Origin: CAZFDT01 sp964518335
Lineage (GTDB): Bacteria; Planctomycetota; Phycisphaerae; Phycisphaerales; Phycisphaeraceae
Length of the DNA: 21,659 bases
Assembly: GCA_964518335.1 (NCBI GenBank)
Contig: CAZFDT010000083.1
Span: forward strand, 1 to 21,659
Direction of reading: 5' to 3'
Shown piece after piece: positions 7,225 to 14,091 of this stretch (position 1 is its first letter; each line of letters begins with the position of its first letter). The position numbers and the translations under genes were made by a program. The notes below the pieces were generated by a model. That model worked only from the letters and a program-made list of their open reading frames with translations, made no database searches and was not told the origin of the DNA.

Positions 7225-8523
7225 ATGCCCTACGACCTCAAACCATTCGACGTCGATATCGAGACGACGCCGTACCTCGACCAGCGTCCCAATGGGGATA
7301 CTCCCGGGGAGGGGGGCGATCGGTGGACGCTCAACTTCGGCCCGCAGCACCCCGCGACGCACACGACGCTGCGCCTGGTCCTCGAACTCGACGGCGAACG
7401 CATCGCCCGCGCGGTGCCCCACATCGGCTACCTCCACTCGGGCTTCGAGAAGCTCGCCGAGCACCTGGATTACAACCAGTACGTGACCGTCACGTCGCGG
7501 ATGAACTACGTCTCGCCGGTCTCCAACGACATCTGCTGGCATCACGCGGTCGAGACGCTGTTCGGGATCGACATCACGCCGCGGTGTAAAGTCATCCGCA
7601 CGATCATGGCCGAGCTGGGCCGCATCCAGGACCACCTGCTGTGCGTCGGCGCCGCTGCACTGGACCTGGGGGCGTTCACCGGGTTCCTCTACGGGTTCAA
7701 TGAGCGCGAGCGCATCTACGACATCTGCGAATACATCTCCGGCTACCGCTTCCACCCCGACTGGACCCGCGTCGGCGGCGCGATGCGCGACCTGCCCGAT
7801 GACGAGGTCTTCAAGCGGATGGTCAAGAAGTTCATCCACGAGCAGTTGCCCCCGGCCGTGGCCGACATCGAGGGGCTGCTCAACAAGAACCGCATCTTCC
7901 GCGACCGCACGTCGGACGTGGGCACCATCAGCCGCGACGATGCGATCGCCTGGTCGCTGACCGGCCCGATCGCGCGGGCGTGCGGCGTGAAGCGCGATCT
8001 GCGCAAGGATGAGCCGTATCTGTGCTACGCCGACAACTGGGACGGGCAGGGGGCCAAGGCCGTGGAGTTCAAGGTCCCGATCGCGACGACCGGCGACGTA
8101 CTGGGGCGATACCTCGTGCGTCTCGAGGAGATGAAGCAGTCGGTGAAGATCATCGAGCAGCTCATCGACGCCATCCCCAGCGGGCCGATCGATGCCTGGG
8201 CCGATGGCAAGCACGTCAAGCCGCCCAAGAGCTCGGTGTATGGCTCGATCGAGGGGCTGATCCAGCACTTCGAGCTGATCATGACCAACCGTGGCTTCAC
8301 GCCGCCGGTCGCCGAGGCGTATGGGTGCCAGGAGACGGCCAACGGCGAGCTGGGCTTCTACATCGTCAGCGACGGTGGCCCGCGTGCGTTTCGCGCCAAG
8401 TGCCGCCCGCCGTCGTTCATCAACTACCAGGTGTTCCCCAAGTTGATCGAAGGCCACCTGCTGGCCGACGTCGTCGCGGTGCTGGGCAGCTTGAACGTCA
8501 TCGCGGCCGAACTGGATCGATAG
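7225..8523 (+). CDS. nuoD: NADH-quinone oxidoreductase subunit D
   Basis: NuoD (49-kDa subunit) forms the quinone-binding cavity of respiratory complex I at the base of the peripheral arm. The 432-residue product carries FGPQHPATH near residue 36 with the quinone-site histidine, HIGYLHSGFEKLAEH, TSRMNYVSPVSND, the DVGTISRDDAIAWSLTGP block, and the C-terminal GELGFYIVSDGG and NYQVFPKLIEGHLLADVVAVLGSLN. The family normally has PATHG; here it is PATHT. The ATG at 7225 was chosen because homology starts soon after; GGGGAA at 7207-7212 is rather far upstream, and a GTG at 7213 is possible. It is the first gene of a nuoD-nuoE-x-nuoF set; nuoA, B and C are not upstream, queG is. Confidence 0.97.
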   Translation: MPYDLKPFDVDIETTPYLDQRPNGDTPGEGGDRWTLNFGPQHPATHTTLRLVLELDGERIARAVPHIGYLHSGFEKLAEHLDYNQYVTVTSRMNYVSPVSNDICWHHAVETLFGIDITPRCKVIRTIMAELGRIQDHLLCVGAAALDLGAFTGFLYGFNERERIYDICEYISGYRFHPDWTRVGGAMRDLPDDEVFKRMVKKFIHEQLPPAVADIEGLLNKNRIFRDRTSDVGTISRDDAIAWSLTGPIARACGVKRDLRKDEPYLCYADNWDGQGAKAVEFKVPIATTGDVLGRYLVRLEEMKQSVKIIEQLIDAIPSGPIDAWADGKHVKPPKSSVYGSIEGLIQHFELIMTNRGFTPPVAEAYGCQETANGELGFYIVSDGGPRAFRAKCRPPSFINYQVFPKLIEGHLLADVVAVLGSLNVIAAELDR

Positions 8524-8532
8524 GCAACTGTC

Positions 8533-9057
8533 ATGGCATGGATTACGAAGAACAGCGGCACAATGCAGGTCGAGCGGCGCAGTGAGCCATATCTCGACGA
8601 AGCGCTTAAAGCGGAGCTCGAGCGCGACCTGCTGCCCAAGTACCCGACGAAGATGGCGGCGACGCTGCCGGTGCTCACGGCGGTGCAGAACAAGCACGGC
8701 TGGTTGCCGATGCAGGCGATGGAGGAGATCGCCGCGTTCCTCGGGCTCGCCGCCTCGCAGGTGTACGACACCGCATCGTTCTACGACATGTACTACACCC
8801 AGCCCAAGGGCAAGTACCTGATCTACCTGTGCCAGTCGATCAGTTGCGAACTGATGGGCCAGCCGTCGCTGCAGGAGGCGATCTGTGCGAAGCTGGGCAT
8901 CGAGCCGGGCCAGACCACCGACGATGGCAAGTTCACGCTGCAGCCGTTCGAGTGCCTGGGAAGCTGCGGCACCGCGCCGTGTGCCCTGGTCAACGAAAAA
9001 CTGCACGAGAACCTGACCGTCGAGAACTTCGGCAAAATCCTCGATGACCTGCCGTGA
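8533..9057 (+). CDS. nuoE: NADH-quinone oxidoreductase subunit E
   Basis: NuoE (24-kDa subunit) holds the 2Fe-2S cluster N1a next to the NADH site. The 174-residue product has the helical N-terminal part (LKAELERDLLPKYPTKMAATLPVL), the AVQNKHGWLP and VYDTASFYDMYYTQPKGKY blocks, and the cluster ligands C100-x4-C105 and C141-x3-C145 in the thioredoxin-like domain. The normal length is about 160-180. It starts 9 nt after the nuoD stop, consistent with co-transcription; the Shine-Dalgarno is weak. The 3' end runs directly into the perfect inverted repeat at 9058. Confidence 0.97.
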   Translation: MAWITKNSGTMQVERRSEPYLDEALKAELERDLLPKYPTKMAATLPVLTAVQNKHGWLPMQAMEEIAAFLGLAASQVYDTASFYDMYYTQPKGKYLIYLCQSISCELMGQPSLQEAICAKLGIEPGQTTDDGKFTLQPFECLGSCGTAPCALVNEKLHENLTVENFGKILDDLP

Positions 9058-9122
9058 TGTAAAGCCGCGACCAGTGGTCGCGCTCTTCGCGGATCGGCGC
9101 GACCACTGGTCGCGGCTTTACA
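9058..9122. repeat. Perfect 25-bp inverted repeat with nested palindromes
   Basis: Arms 9058-9082 and 9098-9122 are exact reverse complements with a 15-nt loop. Each arm ends in a 17-nt near-palindrome, CGCGACCA-G/C-TGGTCGCG, so each arm can also fold alone. It starts immediately after the nuoE TGA and ends 11 nt before the ATG of the 66-aa gene. There is no T tract, so it does not look like an ordinary terminator. Confidence 0.9.
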
Positions 9123-9133
9123 CGGACGATGCG

Positions 9134-9334
9134 ATGAACTGGTTCCACCGCCTCTGCCGCGAATCGGGCCTGATGATCCACGACATTGTCAAGCCGCTGA
9201 AGTCGAGCAAACGCGAAGTCAACCGCACCGTCGAGGAGAAGAAGATCAACGACAAAGTCACCCTGCGACGCACGACGATCGAGGAGATCGAGATCACCCC
9301 CGGACAGCGTGGCGACAACGAAACGAACGTTTAG
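9134..9334 (+). CDS. Small basic/acidic protein inside the nuo cluster, function unknown
   Basis: The 66-residue product starts MNWFHRLCRESGL and continues with a charged middle (KSSKREVNRTVEEKKINDK) and LRRTTIEEIEI. It has no membrane segment and a single Cys. The start at 9134 is the first ATG after the inverted repeat; an in-frame extension upstream would have to read through that repeat, which is unlikely. It lies in the same direction between nuoE and nuoF, 32 bases before nuoF. I recall similar short proteins near complex I genes in planctomycetes but cannot confirm it here. It could be an assembly or accessory factor, an inference from position only. Confidence 0.7.
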   Translation: MNWFHRLCRESGLMIHDIVKPLKSSKREVNRTVEEKKINDKVTLRRTTIEEIEITPGQRGDNETNV

Positions 9335-9366
9335 CCGGGCCGCCCGCGGCCCGTTGAGGCAACGAC

Positions 9367-10734
9367 ATGGCATTGAAAGACCCGATCCTCGTCAAGCGCA
9401 TCCCCACCCCGCCCTGGGGTGACCCGCGCGATCGCCACATCGTCAAGTACGACGAGTTCGTGAAGACCGGCGGGTACGTCGCCCTCGACAAAGCCTTGAC
9501 GATGGACCCCAAGGCCGTCATCGAGGAGGTCAAGCAGAGCGAGCTGCGCGGCCGCGGCGGGGCAGGGTTCCCGGCGGGCATGAAGTGGTCGTTCCTGCCT
9601 CCGGAAGATGGCAAGCGGCGATATCTCACGGTGAACGCCGACGAGTCGGAACCGGGCACGTTCAAGGACCGCCTGCTGCTGGAGTTCGACCCGCACATCC
9701 TGCTCGAAGGCATCGCCATCTGCATGCACGCCTGCCGGCTGGACACGACCTACATCTACATCCGCGGCGAATACCACCACCAGGCGGACGTGCTCGAAGC
9801 GGCGGTGCGCGAGGCGTACGCGAACAAGGTTTTTGGCCCAGGCAGCAAGCTCGGGCAGATCAACGGCCGCGACCCCGAGTGCGTCGTCCACCGCGGCGCG
9901 GGGGCGTACATCTGCGGCGAAGAGACCGGCCTGCTCGAATCGCTCGAAGGCAAGCGCGGCTGGCCCCGCATCAAGCCACCCTTCCCCGCCGTCGCCGGGG
10001 CGTTCGGTCGGCCCACCATCATCAACAACGTCGAGACCCTCGCGATGGTCGGCCCCATCCTCGACAAGGGCCACGCCTGGTTCAAGAGCATGGGCAAGGG
10101 CCGGCCCGACGGCGCCCCGCCCGCCGTCCCCGCGTCCTTCGGCCCCAAGCTCTTCGGCGTCTCCGGCCACGTCAACAAGCCCGGCGTCTATGAAGAGGAG
10201 CTGGGCATCCGACTCTCGACCCTCATCGAAGTGATCTGCGGCGGCATGCGCGGCGACAAGAAGTTCAAGGCCGCCATCCCCGGCGGCATCAGCATGGGCG
10301 TGCTCGGCCCCGACCAGTACCACGCCGAACTCGACTTCGACATCGGCAAAAAATACGGCTGCCTGGGCCTGGGCACCGCCGGCGTCATCGTCATGGACGA
10401 GGACACCGACATGGTGGCGATGGCCCGCAACATCGCCCGCTTCTTCGCCCACGAGTCGTGCGGCCAATGCACCCCCTGCCGCGAGGGCACCGGCTGGATG
10501 TACAAAATGCTCTGCCGCATCGAGGCCGGCGACGGCACCACCGAAGACCTCGACCTGCTCCTCGAACTCGCCGGCTCCATGGGCGCCATGCCCGGCACGA
10601 CGATCTGCGGCCTGGCCGACGGCGCTAACTGGGCCGTCCGCACCATCGTCAACAAGTTCTGGCCCGAGTTCGAGGCCCGCTGCACGAAAACCGCATCCAA
10701 GCGCGTGAGCCTGGCGGTGGTGGGGGCGCGTTGA
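9367..10734 (+). CDS. nuoF: NADH-quinone oxidoreductase subunit F
   Basis: NuoF (51-kDa subunit) binds FMN and NADH and carries cluster N3, the entry point of electrons into complex I. The 455-residue product has the FMN/NADH glycine-rich loop G62-R-G-G-A-G-F-P, the NADESEPGTFKDR block, GAYICGEETGLLESLEGKRG, IINNVETLA, and the 4Fe-4S motif C365-x2-C368-x2-C371 with a fourth Cys in TTICGLADG (C414). GAGG lies 7 nt before the ATG. An insertion of about 12 residues after HAWFKSMGKG (RPDGAPPAVPASFGP) seems lineage-specific. No nuoG follows; the next feature is a MITE-like repeat. Confidence 0.97.
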   Translation: MALKDPILVKRIPTPPWGDPRDRHIVKYDEFVKTGGYVALDKALTMDPKAVIEEVKQSELRGRGGAGFPAGMKWSFLPPEDGKRRYLTVNADESEPGTFKDRLLLEFDPHILLEGIAICMHACRLDTTYIYIRGEYHHQADVLEAAVREAYANKVFGPGSKLGQINGRDPECVVHRGAGAYICGEETGLLESLEGKRGWPRIKPPFPAVAGAFGRPTIINNVETLAMVGPILDKGHAWFKSMGKGRPDGAPPAVPASFGPKLFGVSGHVNKPGVYEEELGIRLSTLIEVICGGMRGDKKFKAAIPGGISMGVLGPDQYHAELDFDIGKKYGCLGLGTAGVIVMDEDTDMVAMARNIARFFAHESCGQCTPCREGTGWMYKMLCRIEAGDGTTEDLDLLLELAGSMGAMPGTTICGLADGANWAVRTIVNKFWPEFEARCTKTASKRVSLAVVGAR

Positions 10735-10789
10735 AGCCATCGGCCCGGTAGCCGTAGGTCAACTGCAGCGCCGCAGGTCCATGGTCCGG

Positions 10790-10959
10790 GGGCGAACCCT
10801 CGCCTGGCCTGGCGCGGCTGCGCCGCTGGGCCTGTCCTCGCCCTGAGAGGGGGAGGAGAAAGATTGCGCGCCGCAACGCGGCGCTGCAGTAATCCCCTCC
10901 CCCTCCCAGGGGGAGAACAGCTTCGCTGCTTTAGCAGCGAAGCAGGTGAGGGTTCGCCC
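10790..10959. mobile_element. MITE-like repeat, copy 1
   Basis: Terminal inverted repeats GGGCGAACCCTCGCCTG (10790-10806) and CAGGTGAGGGTTCGCCC (10943-10959) match at 16 of 17 positions. The interior has a CTCCC-type palindrome around 10834-10858, a second C-run/G-run palindrome near 10893-10915, and a perfect 11-bp hairpin with arms 10920-10930 and 10933-10943. It is closely similar in order and sequence to 13879-14054, in the same orientation. It encodes no credible protein. No target-site duplication is evident. It separates nuoF from the 78-aa gene. Confidence 0.75.
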
Positions 10960-10989
10960 GACGGCGCCCAACGCCAACATCGTGTAGCC

Positions 10990-11226
10990 ATGCATATTCC
11001 CGGCAAGCACGTCCGATTGACTCGCTGGATTCACGCCGACGCCTGCGTCGTGCGGGTAGATGTGGATGCGGTGATCCCTGACGCCGACCCGTCCGAGCCG
11101 TGTATCGAGCCGGCGACGGTGAACTGGCTCAAGGAAGTGCGCGAGCGCGCCGAGGCCGGCGACATCGCGTGGCTGGAGCGCGTCGGGACCGTTTACGTTC
11201 GCCAATCCATGGTCGGGGCCTCGTAG
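10990..11226 (+). CDS. Small protein of unknown function
   Basis: The 78-residue product (MHIPGKHVRLTRWIHADACVV at the start, then VDVDAVIPDADPSEPCIEP and a helix WLKEVRERAEAGDIAWLERVG) has no signal or membrane segment. The frame is open further upstream but that part lies in the MITE-like repeat, so I took the ATG at 10990. No Shine-Dalgarno is visible. It is followed within 35 bases by a strong hairpin. I do not recognise the family. The C-terminal YVRQS could be a short DNA- or protein-binding strand, but nothing supports a role. Confidence 0.55.
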   Translation: MHIPGKHVRLTRWIHADACVVRVDVDAVIPDADPSEPCIEPATVNWLKEVRERAEAGDIAWLERVGTVYVRQSMVGAS

Positions 11227-11257
11227 TCACGCCGGCACGCGGCGGCGTCGGCCCACG

Positions 11258-11291
11258 AAAAAAGCCCGCGCCGGGTCGGGCGCGGGCTTCT
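11258..11291. terminator. Bidirectional hairpin terminator
   Basis: An 11-bp perfect stem, AAGCCCGCGCC (11262-11272) with GGCGCGGGCTT (11279-11289), and a 6-nt loop. On the plus strand it is followed only by CT, but on the minus strand it is followed by six T, so it would be a better terminator for leftward transcription coming from 12452. It lies just after the 78-aa gene. Confidence 0.7.
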
Positions 11292-11384
11292 ACGGATGCT
11301 TCCTCCGGGGTCGGGCCTTGCAGCCCGCTCCGCCCCGTGGTGGTTCTCCTCTGCACCTTTGCATCGACCCGGCCGGGCAGCGAC

Positions 11385-11411
11385 TTTACCCGCACGCGCC
11401 TTCGCGTATGC
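11385..11411 (+). promoter_or_regulatory. Candidate promoter of the rhodanese-like gene (leaderless)
   Basis: TTTACC (11385-11390) and TATGCT (11406-11411) are 15 nt apart, slightly short. Transcription would start at 11418-11420, which is the ATG itself. Confidence 0.35.
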
Positions 11412-11419
11412 TGATCGTC

Positions 11420-11860
11420 ATGAACACCCGATCGATCACGGCGGCGGTGATGCTGGCGGCCCTGACGCTGACGGCCTGCGACACCATCAAGACCAGCGAC
11501 ACCGACATCAAACGCATCGAGTACGACGAGGTGCGCAAGCTGCTGGGCAACGCCCGCGAGCCGGCGGTGCTGCTCGATGCGCGGCCGCGGCGGCACTACG
11601 ACGCCGAGCACCTGCCCGACGCCCTGCACATCCCCCTGCCGGAGCTGGTGAGTCGTGACGAGCGGCTGACGCCTTATCGCCACGTCATCGTCTATGGCAC
11701 GGACTACCGCGACCCGATCTCGCCGGCGGCGGCCAAGACGCTGATGCGCCACGGGTACAAGAGCGTGTTCGATTTCCGTGGCGGCGTCGCGGCGTGGAAA
11801 GACGCCGGCGGCGCCACCGTCACGCCCGGCGGCGGCGCAGATGGTGCCAAATCGCCGTGA
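11420..11860 (+). CDS. Rhodanese-like lipoprotein lacking the catalytic cysteine
   Basis: The 146-residue product starts with a lipoprotein signal (MNTRSITAAVMLAALTLTAC, lipobox LTAC, Cys20). The rest is a single rhodanese domain: IEYDEVRKLL, VLLDARPRRHYDAEHLPDALHIPLPEL, and the C-terminal VFDFRGGVAAWKDAGG. At the place of the active-site loop, which is normally C-x4-R after the fourth beta strand, the sequence is VIVYGTDYRDP: the Cys is replaced by Gly. It is therefore unlikely to transfer sulfur and may be a binding domain. An ATG at 11408 is also in frame; 11420 gives the standard signal peptide. Its 3' end overlaps the convergent gene by 41 bases. Confidence 0.82.
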   Translation: MNTRSITAAVMLAALTLTACDTIKTSDTDIKRIEYDEVRKLLGNAREPAVLLDARPRRHYDAEHLPDALHIPLPELVSRDERLTPYRHVIVYGTDYRDPISPAAAKTLMRHGYKSVFDFRGGVAAWKDAGGATVTPGGGADGAKSP

Positions 11861-12452
11861 AACGCGATCGCCGCAGCTCCGGCCGCAGATGGCGGTCGTC
11901 GGGCATCGGCGTCGCCGCCAGACCTGCGGCAATAAAGCACAGACCCGCGCCCAGCACCACCAGCCGGCTCAGGCCCGTCGTCAGCCGCACCATCCGTGAC
12001 TGGATCGGCTGGTACGGCCGATAGTCCACGCCCTCCTGCGGCAGCGGCGTGTGCAGCCAGGCGTCAATCGACGCGCTGGGATCGAGGATCGACGCCTCTT
12101 GGCCGCGACGCGACGACGTGGCGAACAGCGGCGTCACCCCCGCGGGCTTGAGCCGCAGATGCACGTAGGCCAGGCGCTCCAGCAGCACCGGGTCGTCGCT
12201 GGCCAGCGCCTCGCGGAATCGCTCGTAGCCCTGGGCCTGGGTCTCGAGCTGCCCGGCCTGCAACGCCATCACATCGTGTTGCCACGTCAGTTGCCGCACC
12301 TCCAGCCACGCCGGGATCAGCACCGCCGCGCCCACGATCGCCAGCCCGCAGAGCACCAGCAGCCAGCCTGGCATGGCCGCCGCCACCCGGTCCGACAGCG
12401 TCGGCGGGGCGTAAGCATCGTCAGGCGGTGGGGGTGGGGGGCAGACCGTCAT
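11820..12452 (-). CDS. Two-transmembrane protein of unknown function
   Basis: The 210-residue product has a Pro-rich N terminus, a first transmembrane helix (about 28-48, GWLLVLCGLAIVGAAVLIPAW), a region of about 100 residues that starts helical (VRQLTWQHDVMALQAGQLETQAQGY, coiled-coil-like), and a second helix (about 161-180, LVVLGAGLCFIAAGLA) before an Arg-rich cytoplasmic tail. The loop would be periplasmic. The Shine-Dalgarno is not clear. The gene reads towards the rhodanese gene and could use the hairpin at 11258-11291 as its terminator. I do not recognise the family; the topology is like a small envelope scaffold. Confidence 0.7.
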   Translation of the reverse strand: MTVCPPPPPPDDAYAPPTLSDRVAAAMPGWLLVLCGLAIVGAAVLIPAWLEVRQLTWQHDVMALQAGQLETQAQGYERFREALASDDPVLLERLAYVHLRLKPAGVTPLFATSSRRGQEASILDPSASIDAWLHTPLPQEGVDYRPYQPIQSRMVRLTTGLSRLVVLGAGLCFIAAGLAATPMPDDRHLRPELRRSRFTAIWHHLRRRRA

Positions 12453-12485
12453 CCGTATCGCGGTTATCGACTAATGGGGCGGCCG

Positions 12486-12543
12486 AACGCTAAAACGCTG
12501 GAACGAAACCAGGCGTTCGATGACGCTTCTGGTCTTAGCGTTC
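12486..12543. repeat. AACGCTAA-family inverted repeat, copy B
   Basis: AACGCTAAAACGC at 12486-12498 is identical to 4500-4512. The opposite arm TTAGCGTTC (12535-12543) provides the TAA stop and last codons of the LolA-like gene on the minus strand. As at copy A, the repeat lies directly at the 3' end of a gene. Confidence 0.55.
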
Positions 12544-13308
12544 CTCCCACGGCCTCTGCTCCACCGTCCAGCCCCGCTCCGTCGGCGGTGTCGTGTCGAA
12601 CGCGGCGGGATCGATCGGGTCGTCGGCCGTGGACTTGAGCAGGGTCACGCTCGTCTCGTCCTCGGCGATCGACGCGGCGCGGACCGGCAGGAGCGTGTCG
12701 CGGTCGTACCACAGGTCGAGGCGCGACGGGCCGGCGACGGCCGCGTCGCGCGGCGTCAGACGCAGATGCACCGTGTTGGGCGGGTCGCCGTCGGCGGGCT
12801 CGTGCAACGTCACCTCGTACCGCGCCAGGATGTCGTCCTTCTTCGCCCGCAGCGGCAGCGGGAACGGGCCCTTGCCCAGACCCAGCGGGTCGGCGTCGGC
12901 GGGATCGACCTCCGGCGGCACCACCTGCCGACGCACCGCCGTCTTCGTGTCGTGATTGCGCTCCAGCAGCCAGCGCCCGTCGAACACGTACCACGTGTTC
13001 ATCTTCTCGCCGCGGCCGCCATCGACCACCAGCAGGTCCAGGTGGACCGAGAACCGACCCGGCGGGCCGGCGTCGTACAACAGATCGCCGAAGCGCACCT
13101 GCTCGTCGCCCGTCACGGGGTTGCTCACGACGATGCGCAGGCGCGCGGCGAGCGTCCTGAGCGTCGCGGCCCGCGCCTCGATCTTCTCGAGCCACGCCTC
13201 CTCCGCCGCTGGCGGCCTGGCGGGCGCTTGCTCGACCGCGGCGGGCGGATCCGCGACACACGCGGTGGTCAACAGCAGCACGAAGGTCAGCGTCGCCGTT
13301 CTACGCAT
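12535..13308 (-). CDS. LolA-like lipoprotein (outer-membrane lipoprotein-sorting type)
   Basis: The 257-residue product has a lipoprotein signal with C17 (VLLLTTAC). After a Pro/Ala linker comes a helix (WLEKIEARAATLRTLAARLRI), then alternating strands typical of the LolA/LolB half-barrel: VRFGDLLYDAGPPGRFSVHLDLL, TWYVFDGRWLLERNHDTKTAVRRQV, VHLRLTPRD and the DLWYDRDTLLPVRA block. LolA-type folds bind the acyl chains of lipoproteins or other lipids in the periplasm; here the fold is inferred from pattern only. It overlaps the upstream four-TM gene by 8 bases, so the two are probably co-translated. The stop codon lies in an AACGCTAA-family repeat. Confidence 0.65.
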   Translation of the reverse strand: MRRTATLTFVLLLTTACVADPPAAVEQAPARPPAAEEAWLEKIEARAATLRTLAARLRIVVSNPVTGDEQVRFGDLLYDAGPPGRFSVHLDLLVVDGGRGEKMNTWYVFDGRWLLERNHDTKTAVRRQVVPPEVDPADADPLGLGKGPFPLPLRAKKDDILARYEVTLHEPADGDPPNTVHLRLTPRDAAVAGPSRLDLWYDRDTLLPVRAASIAEDETSVTLLKSTADDPIDPAAFDTTPPTERGWTVEQRPWEER

Positions 13309-13837
13309 GTTGCACGCTCACATGGGGGTCGGCGTTGAGGAGGGCCAGCGCTTCGTCCATGAGGCGCTGCTGGGCGCGGATCAACTGGAACTGGCGCGCG
13401 GCGGCGAGGAGGTTGACGCCGATGGCCACCGCGCCGATCGCCAGGTGCGCCTCGGCGGGCCACCATGCCCCGGCGGTGGCGTCGGCGCCGGCGCCGGCGA
13501 ACATCGCCGCCATCGTCGCCGCGATCGCGCCCATCACCGTGGGGAAGGACTGGCTCTTGCGCCGCTTGGCGGGGGCGACGTAGCGGTCGGGGTCGAGCCC
13601 GGCCTTTTCTGACGCGGCCCACAACCACTTGTACGTCGCCATGAAGTACATGTACGTCGCCACGTGCGCGAGGGTGCAGAGCAGGCCGGCGGCAATGCCC
13701 AGCCCGATGTGGAAACCGTAAAGCTCGCCGCCCGCCGCCGCGCCGCCCTGGGCCTGCGAAAACCACAGCCCGGTGGCAAACACCATCGTCAGCAGCAACA
13801 GGTTGGCGATCTGCAGACCCAAAAACAGCGGGATCAT
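13301..13837 (-). CDS. Four-transmembrane protein with histidines in the helices
   Basis: The 178-residue product has four hydrophobic segments: about 2-22 (IPLFLGLQIANLLLLTMVFA), 40-66 (FHIGLGIAAGLLCTLAHVATYMYF), 96-115 (VMGAIAATMAAMFAGAG) and 125-145 (EAHLAIGAVAIGVNLLAAA). Three His residues (FHIG, LAHV, EAHL) fall at or near the membrane interface. The pattern could ligate haem as in small b-type cytochromes, but it could equally be structural. I chose the ATG at 13837 because the frame upstream runs into the MITE-like repeat. A TACAAT hexamer lies 7 nt before the ATG, so the mRNA may be leaderless. It overlaps the LolA-like gene downstream. Family not recognised. Confidence 0.7.
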   Translation of the reverse strand: MIPLFLGLQIANLLLLTMVFATGLWFSQAQGGAAAGGELYGFHIGLGIAAGLLCTLAHVATYMYFMATYKWLWAASEKAGLDPDRYVAPAKRRKSQSFPTVMGAIAATMAAMFAGAGADATAGAWWPAEAHLAIGAVAIGVNLLAAARQFQLIRAQQRLMDEALALLNADPHVSVQHA

Positions 13838-13843
13838 GCCGCG

Positions 13844-13849
13844 ATTGTA
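13844..13849 (-). promoter_or_regulatory. -10 box, probably giving a leaderless transcript
   Basis: TACAAT reads on the minus strand from 13849 to 13844. Transcription would start about at 13837, the A of the start codon of the four-TM gene. The -35 region is poor. Confidence 0.35.
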
Positions 13850-13878
13850 GAGGTTCGCCCGCCGATTGGCGACGGGCC

Positions 13879-14054
13879 GGCGAACCCTCACCTGACTTGC
13901 GGCCCCCGGAAGGGCCACAAGGCTGTCCTCTCCCTGGGAGGGAGAGGAGAAACAAAGCGTGCGGCGCGGCATCGCCGTGCGGCAGTCATTCCCTCCCCCT
14001 CCCAGGGGGAGGACCGCTTCGCTGCTTCAGCAGCGAAGCAGGTGAGGGTTCCCC
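13879..14054. mobile_element. MITE-like repeat, copy 2
   Basis: Terminal inverted repeats GGCGAACCCTCACCTG (13879-13894) and CAGGTGAGGGTTCCCC (14039-14054) match at 15 of 16. The interior repeats the plan of 10790-10959: a TCCTCTCCCTGGGAGGG palindrome, AGGAGAAA, a GC-rich middle, CCCTCCCCCTCCCAGGGGGA, and the same 11-bp hairpin (14016-14026 with 14029-14039). It lies between divergent-tail genes, the four-TM gene's start and the porin's stop. Confidence 0.75.
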
Positions 14055-14091
14055 CGATCGTGGCAGACGCTGCAGTTGAACTGGGATTGCC

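Noticed and set aside
6973..9006. 677-residue minus-strand frame opposite nuoD and nuoE
   Set aside because: It is the antisense frame of two certain genes; composition (Arg, Asp, His, Val rich) is that expected from high GC at third codon positions.
9331..10740. 469-residue minus-strand frame opposite nuoF
   Set aside because: Antisense shadow of nuoF, no motif.
10759..14079. 12-mer TCAACTGCAGCG near one end of the first MITE-like element and its reverse complement near the other end of the second
   Set aside because: The two elements have the same orientation, so the flanks do not correspond; CTGCAG-containing words are frequent in this DNA and the match is likely chance.
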